Below are positions 23,640 through 35,725 of a DNA stretch of 64,000 nt, piece by piece. Origin of the DNA: Sabellastarte sp. h YS-2021. Taxonomy: Eukaryota > Annelida > Polychaeta > Sabellida > Sabellidae. The stretch is taken from positions 57,913,293 through 57,977,292 of the forward strand of contig OZ024927.1 of NCBI GenBank assembly GCA_964017235.1, written 5' to 3'. The translations under genes were made by a program, and so were the position numbers. Numbering within the stretch: the stretch's first letter is position 1; each line of letters begins with the position of its first letter. The notes below the pieces were generated by a model. The model made no database searches. It saw nothing but the letters and a program-made list of their open reading frames with translations, and was not told the DNA's origin.

Positions 23640-24670
23640 ATGACATCAGGACATGTTGACCCTTCAAAGGCTGGGCAAGTGTTTTCCACGTTATTTCACA
23701 ATTCTGATGAAAATTTATCTCCTTTTGTTTCAAATAGTTCACGCATGTTGGCTGCTACTGGTGGGAACATCGCCCCTGGTACCTCGGGTTTGAATTGTTC
23801 GACCTCTGATCATTGCCATAAATCAGCAGATCTTCGTTCAACTAAGTGTATTAGGCCAATGTTTAGACAGTGTTGAGAAGAACAGTTTTCAAAATAATAG
23901 TAACAAACAGAGGGCTCTTCAAAAATAAAGAAAAGTAGGTCCCACATGGTGGGAATAAAGCATATGTCGCATCTGGTTGGGTCAAAAAGTCACAAGTACT
24001 CTTGCTAATTCGCATATTGGTCACATCCCCCCCAAAGCGGTTAAGGCAAGAAATTTGGAATTCGAATACAGAATGAAGTTCAGGAAAAACTGGGGCATCT
24101 GGCAGAAAATGTCAGGCCAGGTGAGGAAAAAATCAAGTCTCTGTAGAAGTTTTTGTCAAACACAAAATAAAATAGCCCTATGAGTACATCCTAGCTGGCC
24201 AGAGAATACAGGTACATATAACCAACTATCCCCTATCCATTGGATGGCTGGTTTTTGTAGGACCATCAAAGAGGAGTCTGATAGTCTAATTAGCAAACAC
24301 ATATTAGATTATGTGATTAACCTTTTGGATGATGCCAGAGACTTCTCCTTGGCTTCTGCAAAGGCCAGTCATGTGGTATTTTTTATATTGCATGGAGCAG
24401 GAAAAAAATTACAACATGGGCTGATAGTGAAAAATAGGGTTTGAAGAGCACACACCCGGAAATGTGCTGTTGGCCAAAGTAGTGCTTCAAGAACCCAAGA
24501 TAATAGAAATTCTAACAGTGCTAGGTCATTATCTATTTTAATAAAGGAGTGTGTTTACAGATACAGACACATGAAACCAAAGGGGTGGTATAAAACACAT
24601 TCTCTTTTTGCTGGGCAAAAGACGATAAGGCTCAGTTTGCAGAGAAAATCAGCCTGTCTCAAAAAAGAGT
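23640..24670 (+). mobile_element. Fossil gag-like segment, possibly a DIRS-type retroelement
   Basis: Open pieces on the plus strand include a DARDFSLASAKASHVVFF stretch and, further on, a YFNKGVCL then THETKGV motif. I associate these with the gag-like protein of tyrosine-recombinase (DIRS-like) retroelements. No reverse transcriptase or recombinase was seen here. The copy is broken in several places and looks old. The family assignment is from memory of the motif and uncertain. Confidence 0.35.
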
Positions 24671-24674
24671 GTAG

Positions 24675-25390
24675 ATGGGTCATGTTCATAGGTCTAGTAT
24701 TGTAGTTCCTTCTGCTCATAAATTTGCTCAGGTCAGTCAACTCATGGGTCTTTCAAAAGGCCAACTTAAACTCATGGCACTGAGGGCTTTAAAAGCTTTC
24801 AACAAGTACGACAATAGGTCTTTTGCCCAAGTGGTATCAGGTAAGAATGACAGGGGTTTTCAGCATACACGTACCATAGCACGCATCAGCGCAGGTGGGT
24901 CAGTGCATGGTGTATGGCGAGGTACTTTAGTTGTAAAGAGGTGCAATAAAGTATTTGGTAAACAAACTTATTGTACACATAAAAGTATTGAAAGCACTGA
25001 GATGCAGAGGTCTCACAATATTGGAGGTAAAAATGCTGGGGTAGTTTCTGTAACTTATGTGTCAGAAAACAAAACATCAGTGACTTCACAAAACAAAACA
25101 CCATTGACCTTCACAAGATCAGTTTGTCTCCCATATTGTACACACCAACTTTGGTGATCAAAATAAGGAGGTATCCCCAAATTATTTTGAAACCAATGGT
25201 TTCTGAGAGTAACATTCTGTCGGATCCAGTTTTGACAGCAATCAATTGCACCTGGGTGAGTCCCAATGTAACAGACCTGATACCTCTGATAAAGCCTAAG
25301 TGTCCCTTGAAAAGGGGGACATTTAGTGGTTTTGCCCCTGTTATGAGACAGCCTATGCCGCGGTGGCAGCAGTGTTTTCTACTTTGAATA
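24675..25390 (+). other. Open stretches of unknown origin beside the fossil
   Basis: A 160-codon frame at 24675-25157 and an 87-codon frame at 25124-25387 follow directly. They are basic and Ser/Thr-rich, with no motif that I recognise, no signal peptide and no clear splice sites. They may belong to the same fossil element. Confidence 0.25.
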
Positions 25391-27858
25391 TCTCCCTTAA
25401 TATAAGGCCTATCAAAATGTGGGAAAAGTTTTGAAAGGTACGAATTTGACCTTTATCAAGGTCACGTGATCAAGAACAATTTTTTCTTGTACTTCCTTTT
25501 CACCAAATTTTCTCCGAAAGCACAATATATAGATCAACAAAATTTGCCAAGCGCTTTCCTCATGTCAAAATCTAGGGGTCAGTCAAAATTCAGAACAATC
25601 GGGATATAGTTGACTGATTGAGAAAAAATCGATTATAATTTAGTAAAAATTATAATGAAATTGACCCTTTTGGCCACGTTTTGTGTATATATACTCACTT
25701 AATTGAGTACACAGGTTCAATATTTTATTAAAACATGAAAATTGAGTTTATAGCTTCGAATGTGACATCCTCATGTTAAGGTTGCCTTAAAACCATCCAA
25801 ATCGGATGTCTTTTTTTGTGCTGTATACAGGCAGTAGAAATTTGTAAAATGTCAAATATCTCTTTTATTTTTGGGTTTAGACGCTTTTGACTGTACTGGG
25901 AGGTAACAGAAAGCCATGGCCTGGGATTCAAAAACCCCAACAAATTTTCCCCGCCCCCATCATGATGAAATTGGAGTCATAAAGTTTATTTTCTTGTATT
26001 TTGCAGTGTTTCTAAATAAACATTGCCTTAAGTTCTACAAAAGGTCATTGAATTATTTTCACACCAAGTAATCTTCCTTTAGTCTTATCACTTGATGAAT
26101 TCTCAGGTGTTTATTGGGGGTGGGGTGGGGGTGGCTTCCCCCCTACAACATTCACATATTCCATGTTATCTTTTAGAATCAACAGTGATGTGATTTAACT
26201 TTTTGAATTAAGATTAGACTTTTTAGCAATTGTTTTTGACTGGAGTGTATCCCGACTTCTATAATTTCACTTCACATCATTCAGATAGCACAGGCTGGGA
26301 ATTCCAACATTTGGAGTCGGGAAGCAAAGTCACTCACCTCTCAAAAATAATAAACATGCCTCATATTCTCCCGAATTTTGTCGACCGCCGCAATTTATTA
26401 CCTGACATATAATACTGCTGAAATTTTGGTCCAGATTGCAAACTTGACCAAAGCCAGTCATATGGAACCTCCCCCTTAAATAGGACAATTTCCACTTGAT
26501 CCACTACAAAATTTGTCATAATATGACACAAATAAGTTTTTTTTTATGATTAAAATGTAAAAAAAAAACCCGGAAAAAACCCTGCAAACATGTGACCATA
26601 AACATTCCTTGTTTCAAAAGATTTTAAAAGAGTAAATCTTCCATAAACATTAAGTGCTAAAATTGACTCCATACCCAGAATGCTTTCGTGATATTAAAAT
26701 CGTGGTAATTGGGTTCTTAGGTGTGACGACTGAACTGTTGCCTTCTAACCCGAGGATTTTTTTCCATGTAGGTGGCAGTTTTGGTTTAAATGTGGGAGGA
26801 CTGTCACAAACACAATAAGTTAATTATCTTCCTGTTATGAAACTGTATAGATATATAGGGGTGTGTTCACAGGCATTGTCTTAAATACAGTAAAAACAGG
26901 ATAGCTAGGGTGACATAATTGGCTCGCATACAAAGCTGCATTCTTGGATAAGGTATGTTAATAAATAACACTTGTTTAGTTTTTGGTGATCATCAATTAC
27001 TGTTATAGTTCTTGATTATTAAATGAATTATAAATGATTTTAGTGTATGACCTTATAATTTGAAAAGGTATGAATTCGAAAAAAGAGAACATTTTCATTT
27101 GTTTTTAACAATAGTATATTTTATTGTGCTTTTAACCTGTTTAAACAAATAAATCTTGTACCCAGAAATTTATAAAATGTGTCAGTTTTTGAACTAGCTG
27201 CAAAGCTTTAATGCACAAACCGTTATATATTTTAGCAATATTTTATGGATGGTGTATTGACTTTATGTCTTGATGCCAAGACGGGTTTTACTTTTAGAGT
27301 TTCCACAAATAAACTACATTTTATTTCCACCTTTTCCGCAAACAGTTAAAGAGAGATAGTGAGTGGTAATTAGCCCAATGGAAAACAAATTATATACCAG
27401 TTCACTAAAGCAGAATTACTTGTCTTCTAAAATATAATTAATTTACAAAAGTGGGAAGTATCACTAAATGAGAGTCAGAGACCCAGTGGGCAAATTATGT
27501 CAGGTCAAATAGGTCAAGAGTGAAACAGATGCATATTTGGGGGATTTTGACAATTTCGACAATTTGATGCCTTAGTTTCTCCCAGTGGATTTGAACTTTT
27601 TCTGATTATATTTATTCCTACAACTATTTAAATTAATGCATGAATTAGATTCTTTTATTCTAAAATTGAAGTGACAAAGTACAAAATCAAAATACCAAAG
27701 CCAGAAAATATGTAGTTTTAATATTGGCTATTTTTGTCATAGTTTGAAGGTCATCGCTCACCCAGTTTAGGAGTTTTTCTAATTTGCATATAAGTAGGTT
27801 AATCTACACTTATACAGCATGAATATATTATTGAATGAGTGTTTGTTGTTTCTTTAGG
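25391..27858. other. Non-coding stretch
   Basis: AT-rich sequence with a G-rich patch at about 26115-26140 (GGGGGTGGGGTGGGGGTGG). No gene or identifiable element was seen. The last bases form a pyrimidine tract and acceptor (GTTTCTTTAG ending at about 27858) that precedes the secreted-protein exon. Confidence 0.4.
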
Positions 27859-27893
27859 AGCTGTGAAAAGTTAAAACTAACAGAATTTATCAC

Positions 27894-27963
27894 ATGGCGA
27901 GAACTCACAGGACAAAACATCTGACATTGTACTTGGTAGCATTCATATGTTGTTTTACATTGG
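27894..27963 (+). CDS. Secreted-protein gene, exon 1 (signal peptide)
   Basis: ATG at 27894 is the first in an exon that begins after an acceptor at about 27858, so an upstream non-coding exon is likely. The donor is TTGG|GTATGT, with GT at 27964. Seventy coding nucleotides, ending in phase 1. Confidence 0.6.
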
Positions 27964-30900
27964 GTATGTATCCAAAATTTACCCACTTTTATCATAGTGG
28001 TTTCATAATTACCTTCACTAGTAAGTTATGTTTTGGGTGTTTTTTGTCTGTCTGTAAGTTTGTCTGTTTTCACGATAACTCCAAAAGAAAGGTTTGATTA
28101 AAATTTGGGAAAGATCCAGATCATATTCTGGATACAAAATTCCCATTTTACATGTGTTAATGACTATGACTTTCTGGTTGACATTACTCCAAAACTAATG
28201 AGAAGATCTTCATGAATATATTTGCATGGGTAGGTTCTTGGTAAAGGAAGACATGACCACATATTGGGAATGCATCTAAATCATAATCCAGAGACAAAAA
28301 AAATCAGATTTTTTTCAGAAACGCTTCCTGGTAGAGGTCTGTCATTTGAATGCTTTTTTGTTGTTGTTGTTGTTGTTTATCTTTTATTAACTCAATGAAT
28401 TTTGGAAGTCACTTACACCCTTGTCATTTGCTATAATATTTTGTTTTTTTGTTCAAAGTCATAAAACAATTGATAAAACATATAATAGTGTTGAGAGAGT
28501 GTTTTGGTTACACTTGAAACTTCAATTATTTGTACTTTTAATTTGTAGGTTGTAATATGTCATAATAGAATAATGATATGTGGTTTGGGGTGTTGACAGA
28601 CAAAACTTGAAAGTGCAAAAGCATTACTTGATCATCTCCTAATTGGTCATTGTTTGTACTGTACTTTATTCTTCAGGATAAAGACTATACATGTACAGTG
28701 TAAGTTATCTGGATTAAACTATTTCATGTGTGTATATTCCGTCTAACAGTATCAGTTCTGACAATCGGTTCAGGCGGGTGAAAGTAAATTTCACACTTTT
28801 GTGTTTGCCAAGTTACCACTGTTGATATCTACATTTCTGCCCTAGTACAAGAACTGCCGACCACAAACTTAAAATCAGTTACAACTTATATTGCTTTGAC
28901 AAATTTTCCATCCTCTTCTGTTAGATGGTCCCCTGAATGGAGTATCCCGATTAATTGTCTCTACTTCCCACGAGTCTGAGGGCTTAGTGTTGTTAGGCTT
29001 ATCTAATAGGTCACACGATAAATTTTATGCCCCAGGGACAAAGTTTCACAAGTTCAAGTATAATGCAAAATTTCAAGTGCTGGACAAATTAACATCAAGG
29101 TCTTATTTTCCCTAGTGTTCTGATACATTTGACAATGAAGTGTGAGTTGTAGGTCTTGGTTAATTTCCCAGAATTCCTTGTGGTTTGTGTGAGGGTTTGC
29201 TTTTCGCTGAAAAACATACCCACGTGAGAATTTACCTTTCCCTGTCTTTGTCTCAAAATTTAATCCACAATCATACAAATGAATTCTTTGGTTTGTGGTT
29301 ACTCTTGTAAGTTGTTTAGTAACATCAGTAACACAAGGTTACAAAAAATTAGGAAATGAAACTGTGTCAACTTGGATTAATACCATATATTACATGTTTC
29401 TTTTTCAAGGCTGTGTATTTAACACCAGTATCCCTCTTTGGTGTAACTGTCAATTTGTTTTGCACCCTTATTATTGGAGCTGCTGCATTTAGTAATACTT
29501 TGGGTATTCAGTTATAGTAATCTCAAGTATAACTTAAGTTTCATATAAAAATTAATTTTTGAAGTGAATCTTTAATTTCTAATTTAATTTCTGCAAAAGG
29601 GTTTATCTGTCTTCTGTTCACATTGTCTTCTTTTCTTTGGAATGGACAATTTAATTAAATCACATTTCATGTATTAAGGTATATTATTATCACGCTCTGC
29701 AAGGAGTTTAGGAATATTCTATAAACTGAAGTGTAACATGTCTCTTTTGTAATTATCTAAGTCACCAAAGCTAAACTTTAAGCATTTTAGATGAAATTTA
29801 TAACAAGGATAATAAACTAATAATTATTATAGTAACTTGTTTAACCTTTGCATTTTAGGTGCATTCTTTGCCTTGGTGTAGCACTTTCAATGATATGTTT
29901 CCTGAGATTTCAACATCTTAAGAAAAATTGAAGAAATTGAGTTGTCAGTCTTAATTGTAATAATCAACTAATATTAACCGATATCGTTAAATTGGAAATC
30001 AAGGGTGATGCAAGTCTAAAACGATTGTGTGTGTTGCTTCAAATAATTAGAATTTCATATCCTTCATTAGTGTTGTTTTTGTTCAGTTGTGAAAACCCAA
30101 AGTCACTTTAATAACAGTCCACTTCTATACTTGATTTGTAAACAAGTTAGATTAAAACACAAATACAGTGTGATATGAAAAAAAACTAACCGCTAATATT
30201 TAAAACTATTATCAAATCCTTTAAAAAACTTATCTCCATTTTCCAGTTGAAGGATTTTTCTCATAAATCCTGTAATATTCCATAAACAGATATTTCAGTC
30301 ATTTGTTTCATGTGTTTGAAACATTATCGTTTCCAGTATTTACAAGAAAATTTACAAATCTAGTTCTCTTATAAAAAGGTGTTTCAAATTAAGTTTTACT
30401 AAGACTTTTCTTATAATTTCCTTGATATAACTTAACATAGACTATTGGCAGCTAAAACTTACTAAGAGGACTTTCTGTTATATTAACATACAGCCAATCA
30501 TTGCATAGCATACAAAGCTTTATTTCATGTATTAGTTAGTTTGATTGGTTAGAGTTTAGAATTATTGTTTGTCGCTTGCCTTTCTTGCTTTTCACCCATT
30601 GTTGAAAATTCATGTTCCTCCAAGTCCCTTCTTTGGACCACAGAGACTCAGTCAATGAGTCAAGTTGCATCAGGATTTTGGAACTCTCTCCCTCTTTGTA
30701 TGAGAACCAGTCAATAAGTAATGTTCTTTATGCGGCCAAATATCAAACTTCCTCACTTAGTATCTTCTCCTTACTCACACCCACAGCCCTGAATTACTGA
30801 CGCAGAATGTTCCTTGGATTGTGTAATCGTTAAATCAGAAACATTGCAGGGATCGGCACCACGGGAGAAAGGTTGAAACAAGGTCAGAAAATCTAGGGTG

Positions 30901-33900
30901 GGTAAGCTTTTGCAAAGAAATGGGTTTTCAACTTCTTCCTGAATGAAGAGCGAGATTAGATTAGATTAAGCATTTATGTCCGTTGATTCGAGTGTAGGTA
31001 CTGGCAACAACTTTACTTCCTTTTTTACTGTGGACTTTAAACCCCCTGTCACACCAAAGGGTTTTATGAAATAAAGCTGTTTGTGCACACGAATGGCAGT
31101 CTGGGCAGCCTACTGTTTCTCTCTCAGCTGATGCTTAAGTAGTGTTTACACTTTTGTTTACATAGTTTATATAGAAATCAAAAGTTATGCTTTTATTTTT
31201 AAAATTCCTCCTTCGCATGTGAAGAATAGGTACCAAAGAGGCATCACTGGCAAAAACACAAATATAAGCAAATACTCCCCACTCGTCTTTATTATCACCC
31301 TTGCCCCTCCCCTTGATTCCCCTTTCCCACTACATGTGGTATACCCCAAGGTTATAAGATTTGGTGTATCCATAAGGACAGACACGCATGGACAATGATG
31401 GGATATGGTGTGTAACTGTCAATAACACATGTTAGGCACTGAGATGCAACCTCCATTAACCTCAACTCACCTTTGGTAGCTGTCGCATGAACACGTGCTA
31501 CTGAAATGAGAACGAGTCACATCCTAAAAAAACACAGGCCACACCTTTATTTTCCATATGAAAAATTTATCTGTGGAAGGCCATTGAAATGGACAGACAG
31601 GGATGGGGACACACATATAAAGGGATGGTGATAGGGTGGAAAAGACAGGGTGACTGAGGGTTAATGACAGTGAGTAACAGTTACAAATGCAGAGGTGGAA
31701 ATTTTAAGCATTTCAAAACTTCTGTGGAACTCTCAAGGAATGGGCAGGCGGGTCACTGTATCACAAATTTGCATATGAATGTCAGGCGATAGTTGAAGGA
31801 CAGGGGCGTTTTGCCCAATGCCTATAACCGTGGATTATACCGTCTGTAGTGTGAAAGGGGTTTCAGGGAATGAGAGTATTGTAATGAGCTCTGTTTGTCT
31901 GTCTGTCCATGGGCACAACTCAAAAACTACACATTCCATATGGGTCATAATGTTACAAGTGGTGGTATCAAACATTGGCTCAGCCCTTCATAAAGATAGT
32001 CTGAATCTGGAAGAATTTTTCGTCATCTGAAATTTTTGGTTGCATTTAAGATGGGGTTAAAAAGTTTAGCACATGTTAAGCTCAAGTGTGTAGGTTATAA
32101 ATCCTGAATTTGCAAATGGCATCTCGCATATCTTTATTTCCTGAATGGAGCTTACTTTTTTAGGTCATTTATCCCACATTTCTTTTTTCACAGTTTAAGA
32201 CATATTCAAACCATAACGTCAGTGTGACCGAGACTTAAAGCGTGTGTTGAATTACCACAAGTTGCTGACACACGTGACGAATTATTCTATTTGATTTCCA
32301 GGACACTTAAACCACTTAAGTGTGTGTGCTGCTCAGTCATGTTCATCACCTAATCAAGTTAATCACTTGCATTTTGTGCCACCATGAAACCTTCTTCATA
32401 AACAAAGTTAATTTTAGAAAATGGTTTATTATTGCAAGCACTTAATTCACTGGCCTTAATAGAAATACAGCCTGTCTTGACTTTTTTCGGACAGGTGATG
32501 GACCCTGCTGGCTAAACTGTTTATAATTTGAATCTGGGAAAATTCAGCCTTTATATATATGTTGCAGTCAGTTATGGCTTCCATTTTATTTCTAAATTTC
32601 CAATATTTTACTTCTTAGATAGAAAATGGACGGCGGTGAAAGCAGGTGCAATAGAGTCGGAAAGGTGAGTCTTTCCTGTCTGAGACGCAGAGATTTGGGG
32701 TTATATTTTACAAGGGTAAAGTCATTCCCTCGCAAGAAAATGTTCCTGCAGGAAACTGCTGCTTGGCATCGTTGAAGTAACTTGCCACAAAGCTCAACTT
32801 GGCACAAACCGGAAGACAGAATATTTATTGACAATTGGATATAATCCTCCCCACCTTGAGCAGATGTATCAATGTCATATTTGGTAGCCAAAGTGACGGA
32901 AATAAATACTCTTCTTCATATAAGTGTGCCAAGTGGGTGGCTCTGATATTCAGTAAATATTATATTATCACACGTTAAAACGAATCTAAAAGGTTTATTG
33001 TTTTGATCTTATGTTAGTAAAATATATTTAACTTGAGCTTGTGTCAATGCATACTTTAACTAAGAGAAGCTCCCGTAACCACACTTAAAAGAAACAAAAA
33101 TAAGGCCTTTGTGTCAATTTGCGGATGTCAGCTGTATAGTGTCTACAGCTTATATGATATAGCCTATATTTGACCTTTATACTTTAACTTGCAGACATTT
33201 TCAAATTAATATCCTTAAACATGTATAGCAATATACATTACATATGTATTATAATTATTTACATTAATATATGACCAAGTGATGTACATTAATACAAAAA
33301 TTGTGAAATGTAGGCTTTGTTCAATTCCCAGATCCCTTGTGGTTTCTGTGAGTGTTTGTTTTCACTGAAATACATATCCACGTGAGGATTGGACAGAGTG
33401 GTTGATTAAAAAGTGCAGTTTTATATATCTGTGTTACAGATGATGACTTCGTTTCAGTTCCAGATAGAAAAAAAACTCTTTCAAGTTCATATTTTATTTT
33501 TAAACAAAGCTTCAAAACCTTTAAAACCTTAGACTGTTAATATATTTGTCAGTATTAATAAATCTGTCTGCACCACAAGAAATATAAATTCACATGTAAA
33601 AAAGCATTTTGAGCAAGATTATCCATCACTTAGGTGATAGACAATGAAATTTATCAAGGAAACCAGTTAAAGAACAGCTTCTTCCCATTTATTTAGATGC
33701 ATATACAATTGGACATATTGCCATAAGGAGCTACCTTTTTAAATTTTTTAACAATGGAGATACATATGGATGTTTGCATCTGCAGTTACATTTATAAATT
33801 AATAGATATCGTTATAATACGTTTACGGAAGTTGACATGTGTTGTTACATTTATAAATTAATATTATAAATACATACAAATGCAATTTCTGTCTTATATT

Positions 33901-34681
33901 GCAGTCATCAAAAATATTTCAAGATTTATGTTTTATCAACAATTAATTCAGTTTGGTAACTTGGATAGATTACAACTAATAAAGTAGTTTATGAAGTTCA
34001 TCCTGATATTTTATGTTGTATTTGTGTTCCTAGCATGATGAACAAACTGGATGTCCAAAGATTCAATGAAGTAATACAGCAACACTTAAGTAGATGTGGT
34101 CTATATGAGGAGACTAGATTGTTTTATGAATGCATAAAACCATTACTGAATATCGTGGCCAATCTACCCAGAGATATCTATCCCTGGTCAGCATCCTTCG
34201 ACAACCCACCAGACGTATCAGTCCAGAAAGAATCTGTCCAATCTAGCACAGTTTCAGATACAGCTACACAATCCTGGAGGCTCATTGAAAACTGCTTAAA
34301 TATTTGCCATCAATTGTATCCAACTTACAAAAACTGCCTAGGACTTTGCCAGCAAGGAATTAGTGAAATTTATACACAATATAACCAAAGATCCATTCAG
34401 TGCTCAATGCCACCATGTGAAAAGTCAGGTATAAAGTTACTGTCACCAAGAGAGTAGGGTCACTATGTCCATTAGGAAATTGTAAAGACGCTCCTGAATA
34501 TTTTACAAGCAGTACACTAGAGGGTGAGAAGTGTCTTGGGGGCAGCTGCCATGTAAGTAGAGCTCAGAAAAGAAAGTGGGGAGAAACCCTGAGTTCTTGC
34601 ATCTTTGCGTATTGTAAAGGACTTAGTGGTTCTAATAGAAGGAACTGCATCATCAACAATTGTCACCAAAACAAGAACTAA
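27894..34681 (+). CDS. Secreted protein with repeated C-x4-C pairs, three exons
   Basis: Exons 27894-27963, 32619-32664 and 34034-34681 join in phase (1, then 2). The first gives a signal peptide: a basic start (MARTHRTKHL) and a hydrophobic core (LYLVAFICCF). The second adds a short linker. The third has about 215 residues with C-x3-C pairs (CLNIC, CLGLC) and five C-x4-C pairs: CSMPPC, CPLGNC, CLGGSC, CIFAYC and CIINNC. Sixteen cysteines follow the signal peptide, an even number fitting disulfides, with dibasic KR and RR sites between the later pairs. The family is unknown to me; a peptide precursor or a structural extracellular protein are both possible. One oddity: total exon length is one base short of a multiple of three, and the frame changes once in an A run near 34420, so either a homopolymer base is missing from the assembly or this allele is broken. 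AATAAA lies 46 bp after the stop. Confidence 0.6.
28036..28345 (-). mobile_element. RTE-tail-type dispersed repeat, inverted
   Basis: Reads TTTGTCTGTCTGTAAGTTTG at its left edge, contains AAAGATCCAGATCATATTCTGG and ends CTTCCTGGTAGAGGTCTG. This is the reverse orientation of the repeat family seen at 23059. It lies in intron 1 of the secreted-protein gene, directly after exon 1. Confidence 0.5.
28346..30604. other. Intron 1 of the secreted-protein gene
   Basis: AT-rich. The only internal repeat noticed is an ~80-bp tract at 29155-29235 (AATTTCCCAG, then CTTGTGGTTTGTGTGAGGG, then CCCACGTGAG) that recurs at about 33325-33390 in intron 2 of the same gene. Confidence 0.5.
30605..30830 (+). mobile_element. 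Small LINE C-terminal remnant
   Basis: A short frame reads FWNSLPLCMRTSQ, the usual 'WNSLP..IR..S' region near the end of CR1/L2-type reverse transcriptase proteins. Only about 200 bp is recognisable. Confidence 0.4.
30885..30955 (-). mobile_element. LINE C-terminal remnant, inverted
   Basis: The minus strand reads FRKKLKTHFFAKAYPP, the extreme C-terminus of a CR1/L2-type LINE protein, directly beside the opposite-strand fragment at 30605. Confidence 0.5.
30956..32618. other. Intron 1, remaining part
   Basis: No gene seen. A GTCTGTCTGTCC tract at about 31890 resembles an RTE-associated repeat edge but cannot be bounded. Confidence 0.35.
32619..32664 (+). CDS. Secreted-protein gene, exon 2
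   Basis: A 46-nt micro-exon between acceptor TTTTACTTCTTAG and a consensus donor AAAG|GTGAGT. Read in the phase left by exon 1 it gives DRKWTAVKAGAIESE and leaves two bases that exon 3 completes as serine. It is far too short for ORF-based detection. Confidence 0.55.
32665..34033. other. Intron 2 of the secreted-protein gene
   Basis: AT-rich. It contains the second copy of the ~80-bp tract mentioned at 29155, and nearly identical phrases TTACATTTATAAATTAATA at about 33786 and 33847. Confidence 0.5.
34034..34681 (+). CDS. Secreted-protein gene, exon 3 (cysteine-rich)
   Basis: Acceptor GTGTTCCTAG ends at 34033; only the phase left by exon 2 keeps the exon open. The first part runs open to 34457. 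The second part, in the next frame, is open from 34421 to the TAA at 34679-34681 with no stop in 86 codons, and carries four of the five C-x4-C pairs. The two parts overlap by about 37 bp. A normal intron there would be only about 20 nt, so splicing is an unlikely explanation for the frame change. Confidence 0.6.
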
Positions 34682-34726
34682 CCAGTGCTGGAACAGATGG
34701 AACACTAGCTAGCTGTTTAATACATC

Positions 34727-34732
34727 AATAAA
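34727..34732 (+). other. Poly(A) signal AATAAA
   Basis: Canonical hexamer 46 bp beyond the stop of the secreted-protein gene, in a position that supports this as the true 3' end. Confidence 0.65.
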
Positions 34733-35306
34733 ACGAGGATTATGTACCAATAGTGACATATATTTTTGTAAGCCACAGAAGTGCAAAATATTTGGCAGCT
34801 TTTTATTTCAGTTATCTTCAAATTTATACAATACTTTTAATTTTCCCAAGAACTGTGTACATGCGATTTTTGAAAATAAATGATGATGTGTGAATGTGTC
34901 CAAACTTGTCACTTGTTCTGAAGGACGCTGTGTCTCAAAACTCTCTCTCTTGAAATAAACTAGATTTTACCGAGGAATTAAATGCAAACTTAAAAAGTGG
35001 TAGTCATCATAAGTTATTATGTTTATATGTTAACGATACCAGAGTTGGTTTAACCAACATACAGATTATCAGACCAAAAAGCCTGTATTTACCAAACCAA
35101 TATGATATGCTCAGATCTAAACCCACTTCAAATTGAACAAAATGCTGGAAAAATTTATATCAGTCAAGAAATAGAGAAGTTGTGTTTTATTTTAACTATA
35201 GCTCCTTTATGTGGGTGTTCCACTGGGGCTGTCTTGTCAGTAACTATGGTCGGGAGCAATGTTTACAAAGTCGGTTAGGATCAGTTGTAGTTTCCCGGGT
35301 TTTTGT

Positions 35307-35725
35307 CAGTGTATCCAGTCATGGAAACCTGGAAAAGTCATGGAATTCCATTTTTCTTTTCCAGGCCTGGAAAAGTCATGGAAATTGACTCCAGGTTTTG
35401 GAAAATTCATAAAAAGTCATGGAAATTAAAAGGCATCCTCTTGTGAAATGGTGTTGTTTCTTTCTTTCATCCAGTATTTCAATACAATGATACATTATGT
35501 AATCAGATCAAATTTTGGTGTCTTCCACATCTTCCTGTACTGTGACTGGAACCTTGTGCATGGTTCTCGAAGGCAAAATTGGTGGGAGCTCGTTGCCTCG
35601 GCGGGAGCTCATGGCCTTGGTACATGTATCTTTCATGCCACGAAGCATGTAAAAGGTCCTTGATTTTAAAGCTATGGTCATGGAGAAGTCATGGAAAAAT
35701 ATTGAAATTTAGTGGATACACCCTG
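35307..35725. mobile_element. Miniature inverted-repeat element inside Harbinger
   Basis: Ends CAGTGTATCCA and TGGATACACCCTG (inverse CAGGGTGTATCCA) bracket 419 bp rich in CTGGAAAAGTCATGGAA-type phrases, repeated several times in both halves. CAG-ending tips suggest a hAT-related or similar group, but no convincing target duplication is visible. Confidence 0.5.

Noticed and set aside
34428-34450. A short intron bridging the two frames of the cysteine-rich exon
   Set aside because: A donor-like GTATAA is present, but any acceptor would give an intron of about 20 nt, below known spliceosomal minimum sizes in animals.
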